Origin: a virus
IMG/VR virus record: IMGVR_UViG_3300032291_003679
Coordinates: 1-64,000 of that record
Length of the DNA: 64,000 nucleotides
Strand: one strand, 5' to 3'
In this document: one piece after another, positions 37,255-45,309 of the stretch
Layout: each line of letters opens with the position of its first letter
Numbering within the stretch: the stretch's first letter is position 1
Made by a program: the position numbers and the translations under genes
Notes under the pieces: generated by a model
What the model saw: the letters and a program-made list of their open reading frames with translations, nothing else
Told to the model about the DNA's origin: nothing
Databases searched by the model: none

Positions 37255-39171
37255 ATGAGGTTGTACCTAGATAAGAATGAGATAGTGCTGGACTTTCCCT
37301 ACGACCAGCATCAGGTTTCCGAACTGAAGCAGATTCGTGGAGCACGGTGGGATAAGCAGACGAAGTTGTGGCGTGTACCTATTACGTCTCTTGCAGAGGC
37401 ACGTGAGTTTGCTATCAAACATGAGTTCGACGTAACAATCGACGTACTTACATTCAGTGCCCCCAAGCCACGCACCGGCACAGCGAAGGTGTACCTCGAT
37501 GAAGACATGATTGCTGTTCGTGTTCCGTACGAACGCGTCATAGTAAAAGCAGTGAAACAGATTCCGGCAGTGTCGTGGAATGCGAAGAAACATTATTGGC
37601 AGGCACCAGCGTCATCTGTTCTCAATGTAATGGAGTGGGCAGAGAAGTTCGAAGTACCCGTAGAGCCCGAAGTATCTGCGATGTCGAGCGAAGTTACTGC
37701 ACGCATGAATCAGTTCATTGAGGCATCACGCTCAACAGAGGCAGAGATAGAGATACCTACACTCCAAGGAGAACTGCTGCCATACCAGCGCGCAGGTGTT
37801 GCCTACGCATCGAGTGCCAAGCGCACATTCATTGCTGACGACATGGGATTAGGCAAGACGCTGCAATCAATAGCAACGCTCGAATACGTGTGGGATTCGT
37901 ATCCTGCTGTTGTCGTGTGTCCTCCAAGTCTTGTACTCAACTGGGTAGCAGAATGGAATCGATGGCTTCCGAACAGAAGAATCGCTCACGTGACGAACCG
38001 AAAGGATTTCCCTGAACGTGGTTCGTATGACGTCGTCATTGTTGGATACAGCAACATTGCTCATTGGGAGAAGAGACTCGCCGGCCATCGTGCTTACATC
38101 TTCGACGAGAGCCACTATGCGAAGACTCCAACTGCACAGCGCACAAAGGCAGCAGTGAAGATGGCAAAGTCTGCGCACAAAGATGGAATAGTTTTGTGCC
38201 TCACTGGAACACCCGTGACTAACCGACCAAACGAATACGCATCACAGTTAGAGATTCTCGGTCGTCTCAAAGACTTCGGAGGACTATGGGGTTTTTATCG
38301 TCGTTATTGTGCTGCGTATCAAGACAACTTTGGACAATGGAACATCAGTGGCAACTCACATCTCGATGAACTAAACGAAAGACTGCGTGGCACGTGTTAC
38401 ATACGTCGAACAAAAGACCAAGTTCTATCAGAGTTGCCACCCGTAATACATAGTCGTGTTCTTGTCGAAGGAAGCTCGACAACGATGAAAGAATACGTCA
38501 AAGCAGAGAAGGACATTCTTCTTTACATCGCAGAGAGAGCACGTCAACTCGCTCTCGAACAAGGAAAGCCATCGTATGGAGCAGCGATTGCAGCGATGAT
38601 TCGTGCAGAAGCAAATGAGCATCTTGTACGACTATCAGTACTGCGCAAAATTGCAGCAAAAGCAAAAATGGAAGTAGCAGAGGAATGGATAAATGCGCGT
38701 ATCGAGAATGGTAAGAAAGTCGTTGTCGCTGCTCACCACCGTGACATCGTTGATGAACTCGCTCGTAAATACGGCAATCTTCGAATTCAGGGTGGCATGT
38801 CGGTCGAAGAGGTGGAAGAGAATAAGCGTCGCTTTCAGACCGAGAGCGTGGAAAGCGCACCTGTCATTGTTCTTTCGATTCAGGCTGCAAAAACGGGACA
38901 CACACTAACAGCAGCAGAGGAATGTCTATTCTTGGAACTTCCGTGGACGCCTGCTGATGTTGACCAAACTTATAGTCGGCTCCATCGTCTTGGACAAAAA
39001 GGCAGCGTAACGGCGACTTACATGTTGACGTCAGGAACGATTGATGAGGAAATCTATGAAATCATCGAAGCAAAGCGTTCTGTTGTAGACGCAGCAGTCG
39101 AAGGTGGAAGTGTAGGTAACTCTGACTTGTCTACAAAGATGATTATGAGTCTGCTCGACAAACTTGCTTAG
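37255..39171 (+). CDS. SNF2-family helicase (SMARCAL1-like)
   Basis: 638 residues from ATG 37255. Two short N-terminal repeats (VSELKQIRGARWDKQTKLWRVP; VKAVKQIPAVSWNAKKHYWQAP) resemble HARP domains of annealing helicases. Helicase motifs follow: DDMGLGKTLQ (about 196), DESH (about 283), LTGTPV, and C-terminal VIVLSIQAAKTGHTL and QTYSRLHRLGQ. Such enzymes rewind DNA or remodel forks. Near the end the 13-mer is read as SVGNS. The -10 TACTAT lies ten bases before the ATG, so the leader is very short. Confidence 0.85.
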   Translation: MRLYLDKNEIVLDFPYDQHQVSELKQIRGARWDKQTKLWRVPITSLAEAREFAIKHEFDVTIDVLTFSAPKPRTGTAKVYLDEDMIAVRVPYERVIVKAVKQIPAVSWNAKKHYWQAPASSVLNVMEWAEKFEVPVEPEVSAMSSEVTARMNQFIEASRSTEAEIEIPTLQGELLPYQRAGVAYASSAKRTFIADDMGLGKTLQSIATLEYVWDSYPAVVVCPPSLVLNWVAEWNRWLPNRRIAHVTNRKDFPERGSYDVVIVGYSNIAHWEKRLAGHRAYIFDESHYAKTPTAQRTKAAVKMAKSAHKDGIVLCLTGTPVTNRPNEYASQLEILGRLKDFGGLWGFYRRYCAAYQDNFGQWNISGNSHLDELNERLRGTCYIRRTKDQVLSELPPVIHSRVLVEGSSTTMKEYVKAEKDILLYIAERARQLALEQGKPSYGAAIAAMIRAEANEHLVRLSVLRKIAAKAKMEVAEEWINARIENGKKVVVAAHHRDIVDELARKYGNLRIQGGMSVEEVEENKRRFQTESVESAPVIVLSIQAAKTGHTLTAAEECLFLELPWTPADVDQTYSRLHRLGQKGSVTATYMLTSGTIDEEIYEIIEAKRSVVDAAVEGGSVGNSDLSTKMIMSLLDKLA

Positions 39172-39620
39172 TCGTTGTTCGGCTTTGACTCAGTCGTGTC
39201 GACACCCGAGATTATTTCCTGAGCAATCAACTTCGCATACTTTCTGCGAAGACGCCAAATCTTTCGATTCATCTCAATCAGTTCTTTGCTCATGCGAGCC
39301 TTGATGATTGCGTCGTCATCGAATACGCCATGAATAGTAAACAGCGCATCGTGCAGTTCTGTGTCTTCGATGAGAATGTCTGAAATCCACCCAGCACGAT
39401 TGTCGATTGCCATCATCAATTCACACATTCCCTCGACACCAAACTCGTCGAAAAGTCTGTTTACGACAATGTTGCAGAAGTGTCTTCTGTACAACCTTTG
39501 GGCCTTCTGTGATTGAGACATGAACTCTGACAGCCATACTGCAAGTTCTGCGCTCGAACGTTCATCTCCACTTTCATAGGCAGAGTCGATGAAGTCGTCA
39601 TCATCTTCGTCATCATGCAT
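39168..39620 (-). CDS. Hypothetical protein
   Basis: 150 residues, very acidic start (HDDEDDDDFIDSAYESGDE), then helical, with a basic patch near the end (RKIWRLRRKYAKL). Convergent with the helicase; stops overlap by four bases. Confidence 0.55.
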   Translation of the reverse strand: MHDDEDDDDFIDSAYESGDERSSAELAVWLSEFMSQSQKAQRLYRRHFCNIVVNRLFDEFGVEGMCELMMAIDNRAGWISDILIEDTELHDALFTIHGVFDDDAIIKARMSKELIEMNRKIWRLRRKYAKLIAQEIISGVDTTESKPNND

Positions 39621-39673
39621 GACGCCTCTCCCTTATGTCCGGAACTCTACCCAAATGATAACAGCAGTAGACA

Positions 39674-40699
39674 TTACACTGCTGACAAGAGATGGTCTTG
39701 CGCTTTTACCTTTGCTCGTGACACCCATGAATTCGCACTCATCGAAGCAAGCGCACGTTCTGTCAATGTTGCGTCACGATAGTGGTCAAGGTATTCACCA
39801 ATCGCATTGACAAGCGACCAGCCGTTATACCCATAGTTCTTTGCGTTGTTGTCATTCGCATACACGGCACGAACTAGCGCAACTACCTCTTCACGGTTCT
39901 TTTGCTGACGTTCGGTTGCATCTTTTGCTAATGGAAACACGGCGTCAAGAGTCTTGTCGAGAATAGGTGACGATGCAGGGACATTGATTGATAACAGTTG
40001 TTCTGCTGTGCGAGAGAACTCACGAGCCCATGCGCTAGAAATGTTGAGAACTTCGTTTGCCTGTTCCATTGCTCTATCTGCATTGCGTGTATGTCTTGCA
40101 GTGAATACTCGCTTCGCTGACGAAACGCCAGCAATCACTGTGTTTTTACACACGGCACGAATGCTTGTGTTTGCGAACGTGATTGCCGTCTTGCCGTCGT
40201 GACCGTTATGCACTAGCAGGTAACGCTCGATTGAGTCGTTGATACCCATGGGGTCGATGATGAGGGAACCCATGTCAATAGATGCAAAGAACTCTCGACC
40301 ATCATGCAGGACTCCACACGTATCTACAACGGCGTCTCCCCCCGATGCGCCAACGATGTCGAGCGCATAGTCAAGACATTCACGATTTTGCTGAACGACA
40401 TAGCGTGTACCAACGGTGGCGAGACCGTCGAACGAACCGTCTGCGTTCACCCGTACGGTTGCACGGGAATCGGGAACAAGAATCGTAGTGCCATCAGGCT
40501 GACGAATCGGCTCACCGGTATCGTCACATACGGCAACCCGTGTTGTCACTACGTCGAAATCTGCCTGCGCTGCTTGGAGCATTGCCTCTGCTGTTTGCAG
40601 ACCTTTCATGGCTGTACCCATTCGGTGCCACGGGATTTCTCGGTCTACATACGCCATGCGTACTGTGCCGTCTTCGTTGATTTCTAACTGATGAGCCAT
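39674..40699 (-). CDS. DUF932 phage/plasmid-like protein (TIGR03299 type)
   Basis: 341 residues. PWHRMGTAMKGLQTAEAML, the central FFASIDMGSLIID and ERYLLVHNGHDGKTAI, and ANDNNAKNYGYNGWSLVNAIGEYLDH follow the DUF932 family order. These proteins are common on mobile elements; a role in recombination or repair has been proposed but is unproven. Confidence 0.8.
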   Translation of the reverse strand: MAHQLEINEDGTVRMAYVDREIPWHRMGTAMKGLQTAEAMLQAAQADFDVVTTRVAVCDDTGEPIRQPDGTTILVPDSRATVRVNADGSFDGLATVGTRYVVQQNRECLDYALDIVGASGGDAVVDTCGVLHDGREFFASIDMGSLIIDPMGINDSIERYLLVHNGHDGKTAITFANTSIRAVCKNTVIAGVSSAKRVFTARHTRNADRAMEQANEVLNISSAWAREFSRTAEQLLSINVPASSPILDKTLDAVFPLAKDATERQQKNREEVVALVRAVYANDNNAKNYGYNGWSLVNAIGEYLDHYRDATLTERALASMSANSWVSRAKVKAQDHLLSAV

Positions 40700-40775
40700 A
40701 GTGTCTCCGTCTCTCTATCGTGTAGATAAATCTATCTGAAAGATGTGTCGTGTAGGGGAAGTGTAGGTAAGTAGT

Positions 40776-40838
40776 GCGGGGCTCCCGAAGGGAGGAGGCT
40801 CACCTGTGCGCTGTGAGACGGGTGAGCACGGCAGGTGA
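40776..40838. repeat. Palindromic element, copy 15 (3' half)
   Basis: GCGGGGCTCCCGAAGGGAGG then ACGGGTGAGCACGGCAGGTGA, leading into a promoter. A 13-mer lies just upstream (40760). Confidence 0.65.
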
Positions 40839-40842
40839 CTCG

Positions 40843-40869
40843 GGAAGCCTGACCCACCCGTGGTACTCT
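40843..40869 (+). promoter_or_regulatory. Family promoter of the 40912 gene
   Basis: GGAAGCCTGACCC-N3-CGTGGTACTCT: -10 TACTCT. Confidence 0.75.
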
Positions 40870-40876
40870 GTGGGTG

Positions 40877-40899
40877 TCGGGGGGAAAGTCTCCCCGACA
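40877..40899 (+). promoter_or_regulatory. 5'-leader hairpin next to the RBS
   Basis: GTCGGGG and CCCCGAC pair around GGAAAGTCT, followed by AAAGGAG (RBS). Same position as the hairpin at 33737. Confidence 0.6.
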
Positions 40900-40911
40900 A
40901 AGGAGTTCATC

Positions 40912-41418
40912 ATGTTCCCAGCATCTATCCACCAAGCACTCACAGGCGAGGCGACCACCGACCTCGGTAACGGGGCATACTCTGTGGGGCAGGTTCCCAC
41001 AGAGGCAGAGGCGTTCGTCAAGTCGTACGAGCCATGCGAAAACTCACCCGTCCATACCGTCCCCACCGACCCAACTGTCGTCACGCTCGCCGAGGTGACC
41101 ACCTACCTGCGCCTCGTTGCCGAAGGTACAAGCAAGGACGCAGGATTTGCAGGGAGCCTCGTGGCATACGCCGAGCGCACGGGAACGCTCACCGAGAAGC
41201 AGGCGAAACACGCTCGCCGACTCTACGCTAAATGGCACCGTGCCTGCGAGTGGCTCGCTCGCCACAAGAACGGACAGCACGCGTGGAAGTACGCAGGGAC
41301 AAAGTGTCACAACAGCAACTACGACCTCGGCACCTACGCCGAAACCTCGTACTACCAGTGCGAGCAGTGTGGGAAGTGGAAGTCGCAGTACACGAACAAG
41401 AACTACTCGGGGGACTGA
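40912..41418 (+). CDS. Hypothetical protein with C-terminal zinc site
   Basis: 168 residues from ATG 40912. Helical middle part (KQAKHARRLYAKWHRACEWLARHKNGQHAW) and end YYQCEQCGKWKSQY, a CxxC ribbon half with an earlier Cys/His (GTKCHN). No family recognised. Confidence 0.6.
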   Translation: MFPASIHQALTGEATTDLGNGAYSVGQVPTEAEAFVKSYEPCENSPVHTVPTDPTVVTLAEVTTYLRLVAEGTSKDAGFAGSLVAYAERTGTLTEKQAKHARRLYAKWHRACEWLARHKNGQHAWKYAGTKCHNSNYDLGTYAETSYYQCEQCGKWKSQYTNKNYSGD

Positions 41419-41451
41419 CCCGAAGAGGTGTAGGTAACCCAAGACGGACAG

Positions 41452-41490
41452 CCCCCACCCCACGCCCCCACCCCACGCCCCCACCCCACG
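41452..41490. repeat. 13-bp C-rich tandem repeat (three copies)
   Basis: Three copies of CCCCCACCCCACG, then decayed copies to about 41510. The G-rich complement could form a quadruplex. Confidence 0.85.
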
Positions 41491-41571
41491 CCCGAACACC
41501 CACGCCCCCACCTGCCTCCGAGAGCAGAGGGCAAGCCGAGCGAAGCGAGACGGGAGAAAGCGAGGAACCAA

Positions 41572-41631
41572 GCGGGGCTCCTACCCCAATGACGGTGCAT
41601 GGGTGCATACACGGGTGGGCACGGCAGGTAG
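41572..41631. repeat. Palindromic element, copy 16 (3' half)
   Basis: GCGGGGCTCCTACCCC then ACACGGGTGGGCACGGCAGGTAG, leading into the promoter at 41639. Confidence 0.7.
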
Positions 41632-41638
41632 TCCGATT

Positions 41639-41665
41639 TGGAAGTCTGAACCGTTAGTGGTACAT
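41639..41665 (+). promoter_or_regulatory. Family promoter of the 41673 gene (leaderless)
   Basis: GGAAGTCTGAACC-N3-AGTGGTACATT; the ATG is seven bases after the -10. Confidence 0.75.
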
Positions 41666-41672
41666 TTATGGC

Positions 41673-42881
41673 ATGACCGAAGTTTCATCTGCCTCAATCG
41701 CCTTTGACCTGCACACGCGATACTTGGAATATCGCAAGAGCCACCCAACGATGGACAGGCTCTTACATCTCGGATACTTTCGCGCCATGTGGGCAGACGA
41801 CGATACGCCTATTCTGACCCGTGAGGCATTAGAGAGCGAAGCAAAAATGGGCGCAGTTCATCACGAAGTACATCGCGCACTAGACGACACAATCATCGCA
41901 CTCGGTGACACCGTGTTTCTCACTGACGACTTGCGTGAGTTGGTCAAGACGGCAGAAGTAACAATGCCTGATGAGGTGTTATTTGAGACGGACATTTTCA
42001 CCCCGTGTGGATTCATCGTGATGGAGACTCCACTGCCACAAACGGTGAAGTCGCTTATCAAGGCCGAAGATTTTGACGAAGTGCTAACACTCTCAAAAAA
42101 GTACGGCGCAATCATCACTGGAACGCGCAACGACACTGAACCTGACGAAGATGGAAACTATGTAGGCGTAGAGAACTGGGAAGTGCAGGCGTTTGCATGG
42201 GCTGACGCGAGCGCAATAACACCCGAAGCACTTTCGGAAATAGAGAGACGGTTTGGGAAAGACAGCAACGAGTACGCCTTCGCTCAAAACATTTCTAAGA
42301 ACTCAGGAAATGACAGTGCCATTCAGGTGCGTGTTTTCGGAACTCTTATCTCTACCACTGTCAATGGGCTAACGATAGAAGTTCCACAACTACACCTTGC
42401 CCCTTTACGACTAATGGATATGTACGCGTTCTTCTACGGCGAAGATGGAATGGAAATAGAACGCGAAGTAAGTGGTGTAGGTAACTTTTCAGAGGCCGAC
42501 CTGAACGAGTCCTCATGGGAACGAAGCAGAGAAGTGCGCCGATTTCTTGTTGCTCTGTTCCGTCTCATGGACGAGTATGTGGACATTGACAGGCACGGCC
42601 TGCATCGCGCTTTCGGAAAGCGAGCAACCCGTGGTGGCCGAACAGGTGACACGAAGAATGTCACGATTCTCTCACTGCGTCGTGCGCTCGGTGATGATGA
42701 AGAAGGAATCGGTGCAGGAGCGAAGGTGACGCTCGCGCATCTCGTCCGTGGCCACTGGCGCAATCAGTGGTATCCATCACAGAAGATGCACCGTGCGAAA
42801 TGGATACGCGCACACCGTCGTGGTGGCAGTGCTGGTGATGAAGTGACTGCACGGCCTCGCATCATCAAGGTGGACAGATAG
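41673..42881 (+). CDS. Actinobacterial-type hypothetical protein (RGHWRNQWYPS motif)
   Basis: 402 residues. The C-terminal block VTILSLRRAL ... HLVRGHWRNQWYPSQKMHRAKWI resembles proteins found in many actinobacterial genomes and phages; role unknown. The 13-mer is read in frame as GVGN near residue 270. Expected to be translated from a leaderless mRNA. Confidence 0.65.
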   Translation: MTEVSSASIAFDLHTRYLEYRKSHPTMDRLLHLGYFRAMWADDDTPILTREALESEAKMGAVHHEVHRALDDTIIALGDTVFLTDDLRELVKTAEVTMPDEVLFETDIFTPCGFIVMETPLPQTVKSLIKAEDFDEVLTLSKKYGAIITGTRNDTEPDEDGNYVGVENWEVQAFAWADASAITPEALSEIERRFGKDSNEYAFAQNISKNSGNDSAIQVRVFGTLISTTVNGLTIEVPQLHLAPLRLMDMYAFFYGEDGMEIEREVSGVGNFSEADLNESSWERSREVRRFLVALFRLMDEYVDIDRHGLHRAFGKRATRGGRTGDTKNVTILSLRRALGDDEEGIGAGAKVTLAHLVRGHWRNQWYPSQKMHRAKWIRAHRRGGSAGDEVTARPRIIKVDR

Positions 42882-42888
42882 AACCTGT

Positions 42889-42937
42889 GGACTTACCTAC
42901 ACCCGTAGCAGGCTCGCTATCAGGTGTAGGTAAGTCC
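42889..42937. terminator. Facing 13-mer pair between convergent genes
   Basis: GGACTTACCTACACC and GGTGTAGGTAAGTCC: 15 paired bases around an 18-base spacer. Confidence 0.6.
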
Positions 42938-42947
42938 GTTGGCCGTA

Positions 42948-43139
42948 TTAGTCTCGCGTTGGCGTGATTGCGAAACTGACTGAACGCTCGTCGTTGCGAG
43001 TCTCTGGAAAGTAGAACGCAAGACCGAGCCACGCTTGCGCTTCTCGCTTGCTGGCGAAGCCCGTGGCCTCAACCGTTGAGCGAGAGCGTCCGTTCGCGAG
43101 AACGGCAACGCGTGTGATGGTGAATGTGGAATGTGCCAT
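42948..43139 (-). CDS. Small basic protein
   Basis: 63 residues from ATG 43139 (CGAAAGGGGTTCATC leader). Strand-rich start, then RSTVEATGFASKREAQAWLGLAFYF, a strand-helix pattern as in other small proteins of the region. Confidence 0.55.
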   Translation of the reverse strand: MAHSTFTITRVAVLANGRSRSTVEATGFASKREAQAWLGLAFYFPETRNDERSVSFAITPTRD

Positions 43140-43169
43140 GATGAACCCCTTTCGTTCGGCAACACACAC

Positions 43170-43197
43170 AGAGTACCACCGATGGAACAGACTTTCC
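43170..43197 (-). promoter_or_regulatory. Family promoter of the 42948 gene
   Basis: GGAAAGTCTGTTCC-N3-GGTGGTACTCT: -10 TACTCT; 13-mer at 43210. Confidence 0.7.
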
Positions 43198-43248
43198 AAA
43201 AGTGCATGATTACCTACACCTATTCGGCGCAACACTCGCACTCTATGC

Positions 43249-43294
43249 GAGGACAACCGAACGAAGTGAGGGCGTCAGCACCGGGGCTCCCACT
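43249..43294. repeat. 30-bp dispersed repeat, copy c, with element fragment
   Basis: AGGACAACCGAACGAAGTGA then GGGCGTCAG, joined to CCGGGGCTCCCAC, a fragment of the palindromic element. Confidence 0.65.
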
Positions 43295-43378
43295 CTCCAA
43301 CCATGCATAAGCACCGTGCCGAGACTTACCTACACCTAGTAGATGAGTGCCGACACGGTGAATACGCCGTGTACCGAA

Positions 43379-44083
43379 TCAGTATGCGTGTGGCGCGTCT
43401 ACTTCCATAGGTGCACGACACACATGACAGAGTGGGGACTCTGAACCGTCCTCACCGAATAGAGGTGTTTCGTCATCAGCGAGCGAGTACCCATGAGACT
43501 GCGAAAGCATTTCACCGTAGTTGCATTCCACTGAATGTTCTTCATCGTTCGGGCAAGTGAGCGAGTAGTTTGCGTTGTCGTATGGGAACGACTCTGCCAT
43601 GTCTACCGTGACACGGAATGCACGAGGACGCGTGTAGCCACCACGAACATCGCAACCCCCGTGAATCTGCAAGAGCACGAACACTTCACCACCGTCCGAG
43701 AATGTCACGCCCTGCAATGTCTGCGCGAGTGAGTCCTCTCCGTTGTATGTGTTCCATGTGTGTGCACTGTCGTCCTTTTCTGTTGCGAACTCTTGTGCGA
43801 GACCGAGCCACCCGTCATCAGGGTTCTCTTCACAGAACGCACGGAACTGCTTGTCCAAGAGTGGTGCATACTCCAATCGTTCTGAAAGGTAGTGATAGAC
43901 CGAGAGCGTCACGCCCCACTTGTCTGCCCATGCGCGAGGTTGCGCGTCCCACTCTGCGAGTGTGCGACCTGCGTTCTGTTCCCAGTGTCTCCCGTAGGCT
44001 CCACCACTGTCCAAGATGTGTCGTCCCGTAGGCTCCGTGAGCATTTCTGCGATTACTTCGCGTGTGCGTGTTGTTGTCTTCAT
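43379..44083 (-). CDS. Plasmid/phage-type hypothetical protein
   Basis: 234 residues. The start TREVIAEMLTEPTGRHILDSGGAYGRHWEQN is a recognisable motif of a family found on mobile elements; the C-terminus has CHVCRAPME (zinc-like). The ATG is directly preceded by a 13-mer (GGTGTAGGTAAGTC-ATG). Confidence 0.65.
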   Translation of the reverse strand: MKTTTRTREVIAEMLTEPTGRHILDSGGAYGRHWEQNAGRTLAEWDAQPRAWADKWGVTLSVYHYLSERLEYAPLLDKQFRAFCEENPDDGWLGLAQEFATEKDDSAHTWNTYNGEDSLAQTLQGVTFSDGGEVFVLLQIHGGCDVRGGYTRPRAFRVTVDMAESFPYDNANYSLTCPNDEEHSVECNYGEMLSQSHGYSLADDETPLFGEDGSESPLCHVCRAPMEVDAPHAY

Positions 44084-44397
44084 GACTTACCTACACCCTT
44101 GTAAGGGTATGACGGGTGTGCCCGTCGCCCCTTGTGGCGAAGTGTGGCGATTTCGTTGCGTGACCACAGCGTGAGAAGTGTGCTGACAATCGTGCCAACA
44201 ATGGTGACGAACAATCCTGCGAAAGTATCGTACGCAGTGTGACTCCAATAAGAGAGAACAACAAGGTACGCACCAAGCGTGGTCACGAGATACGAAGCCC
44301 CCGTGATGAATCGGTAGATGAATGTTGGATAGTTGTCGTCCAACCAGTTAGTAGCCCGTGCGTCTGCTCGGTCTAGTTTGTCAATAATGTTTGCCAT
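44080..44397 (-). CDS. Two-helix membrane protein
   Basis: 105 residues from ATG 44397. Membrane segments YRFITGASYLVTTLGAYLVV and FAGLFVTIVGTIVSTLLTLW. The 13-mer encodes the last residues (GVGKS) and the stop overlaps the next ATG. Confidence 0.6.
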   Translation of the reverse strand: MANIIDKLDRADARATNWLDDNYPTFIYRFITGASYLVTTLGAYLVVLSYWSHTAYDTFAGLFVTIVGTIVSTLLTLWSRNEIATLRHKGRRAHPSYPYKGVGKS

Positions 44398-44430
44398 GTG
44401 GATTCCCTTTCCGTTTGAGTTGGCAAGATG

Positions 44431-44458
44431 AGCGTACCACAGTGGGGACAGACTTTCC
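44431..44458 (-). promoter_or_regulatory. Family promoter of the 44080-43379 unit
   Basis: GGAAAGTCTGTCCC-N2-TGTGGTACGCT: -10 TACGCT. Confidence 0.7.
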
Positions 44459-44461
44459 GAC

Positions 44462-44530
44462 CTACCTGCCGTGCCTCCCCGATGTGGCGAGGGGTGGGAT
44501 ACTTCCCCTGCTGGGAGCCCCGTTGTTTTT
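44462..44530. repeat. Palindromic element, copy 17 (5' half)
   Basis: CTACCTGCCGTGCCTCCCCG and CTGGGAGCCCCG followed by TTGTTTTT; the second half is missing, and here it ends like a terminator. Confidence 0.65.
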
Positions 44531-44568
44531 GACTCTTCTGTCATAACAGACACGAGTCGGTGACTTAC

Positions 44569-44826
44569 CTACACCTCGTCATCACCACGCAGGTAGTTGG
44601 CACGCATCACTTCCGTGCTGGCCTCACCTGTTTGGTCAAGCGTCGTGATGTCGTACACAGCACCACAGCGATAACACAGGTACGAAAAACCGTCCCATGC
44701 ACCCGTGGCGTCGGGGGCGATTATCTCTCCTGTTGGGAGACACGAGTAGAAGCCGTCGATGTCAGGTTCATTACCACATTCACAGACGAGCCAGTCTGCT
44801 GTAGTGCGTTCGAGATTGAGTGTCAT
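44569..44826 (-). CDS. Small zinc-binding protein
   Basis: 85 residues; VCECGNEP and YLCYRCGAVY give a CxC/CxxC pair. ATGA overlap with the 44823 gene. Confidence 0.6.
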   Translation of the reverse strand: MTLNLERTTADWLVCECGNEPDIDGFYSCLPTGEIIAPDATGAWDGFSYLCYRCGAVYDITTLDQTGEASTEVMRANYLRGDDEV

Positions 44827-45302
44827 GATGGTTCCTCTTGATGGGTGATGGAAGATACATCATAGGGGTTTTCTTCAGGGTCGTCATGCCACACGCCATC
44901 AGGCCATGCAGTACGTGTGTGTACTCCATGAACGTTCTTGCCGAAGATGTCAGTGGCCTGCCATGCATGTGTGCAACACGGCACTGGGGTGTCTCGTGAG
45001 TCAGGGTGACAGTTCTGTCCAATGTCTTGAGCGAGTAGAGGGAACGTAGCGAGGAACTTGGCAACACAGTCATGACAAAGAATCCATTCACGTGTACGCA
45101 GGCTTCCTGTCAGTACACGAACGTTGTCATCGAATCCACCGTAGTAGCCGAATGTGTCAAAGGGTAAGACCCAACCATTGTCAGGGTATGACTCCTGTTG
45201 TGTACACGGCACTGATGCACAGCATGCTGAACATCGTGCGTGCTTGACGACTGGTGTAGATGGTGTGATGAATGGTGACTGTGTGTCAGGCGTATCGCTC
45301 AT
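44823..45302 (-). CDS. Cys-rich hypothetical protein, leaderless
   Basis: 159 residues with several Cys motifs (CSACCASVPC, CHDCVAKF, PCCTHAW). The -10 (TACTCT) lies seven bases before the ATG. Confidence 0.6.
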   Translation of the reverse strand: MSDTPDTQSPFITPSTPVVKHARCSACCASVPCTQQESYPDNGWVLPFDTFGYYGGFDDNVRVLTGSLRTREWILCHDCVAKFLATFPLLAQDIGQNCHPDSRDTPVPCCTHAWQATDIFGKNVHGVHTRTAWPDGVWHDDPEENPYDVSSITHQEEPS

Positions 45303-45309
45303 GCGAGAA

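Noticed and set aside
14860-44397. GVGKS in many ORFs read as a Walker A P-loop
   Set aside because: It is simply the translation of the 13-mer GGTGTAGGTAAGTC. It lacks the upstream Gly spacing of a real P-loop and occurs in unrelated proteins.
17329-44530. Integron attC sites or an integron gene-cassette array
   Set aside because: The palindromic elements lack the attC core site (GTTRRRY) and no integrase is present in the window. The promoter is within each unit, unlike most integron cassettes.
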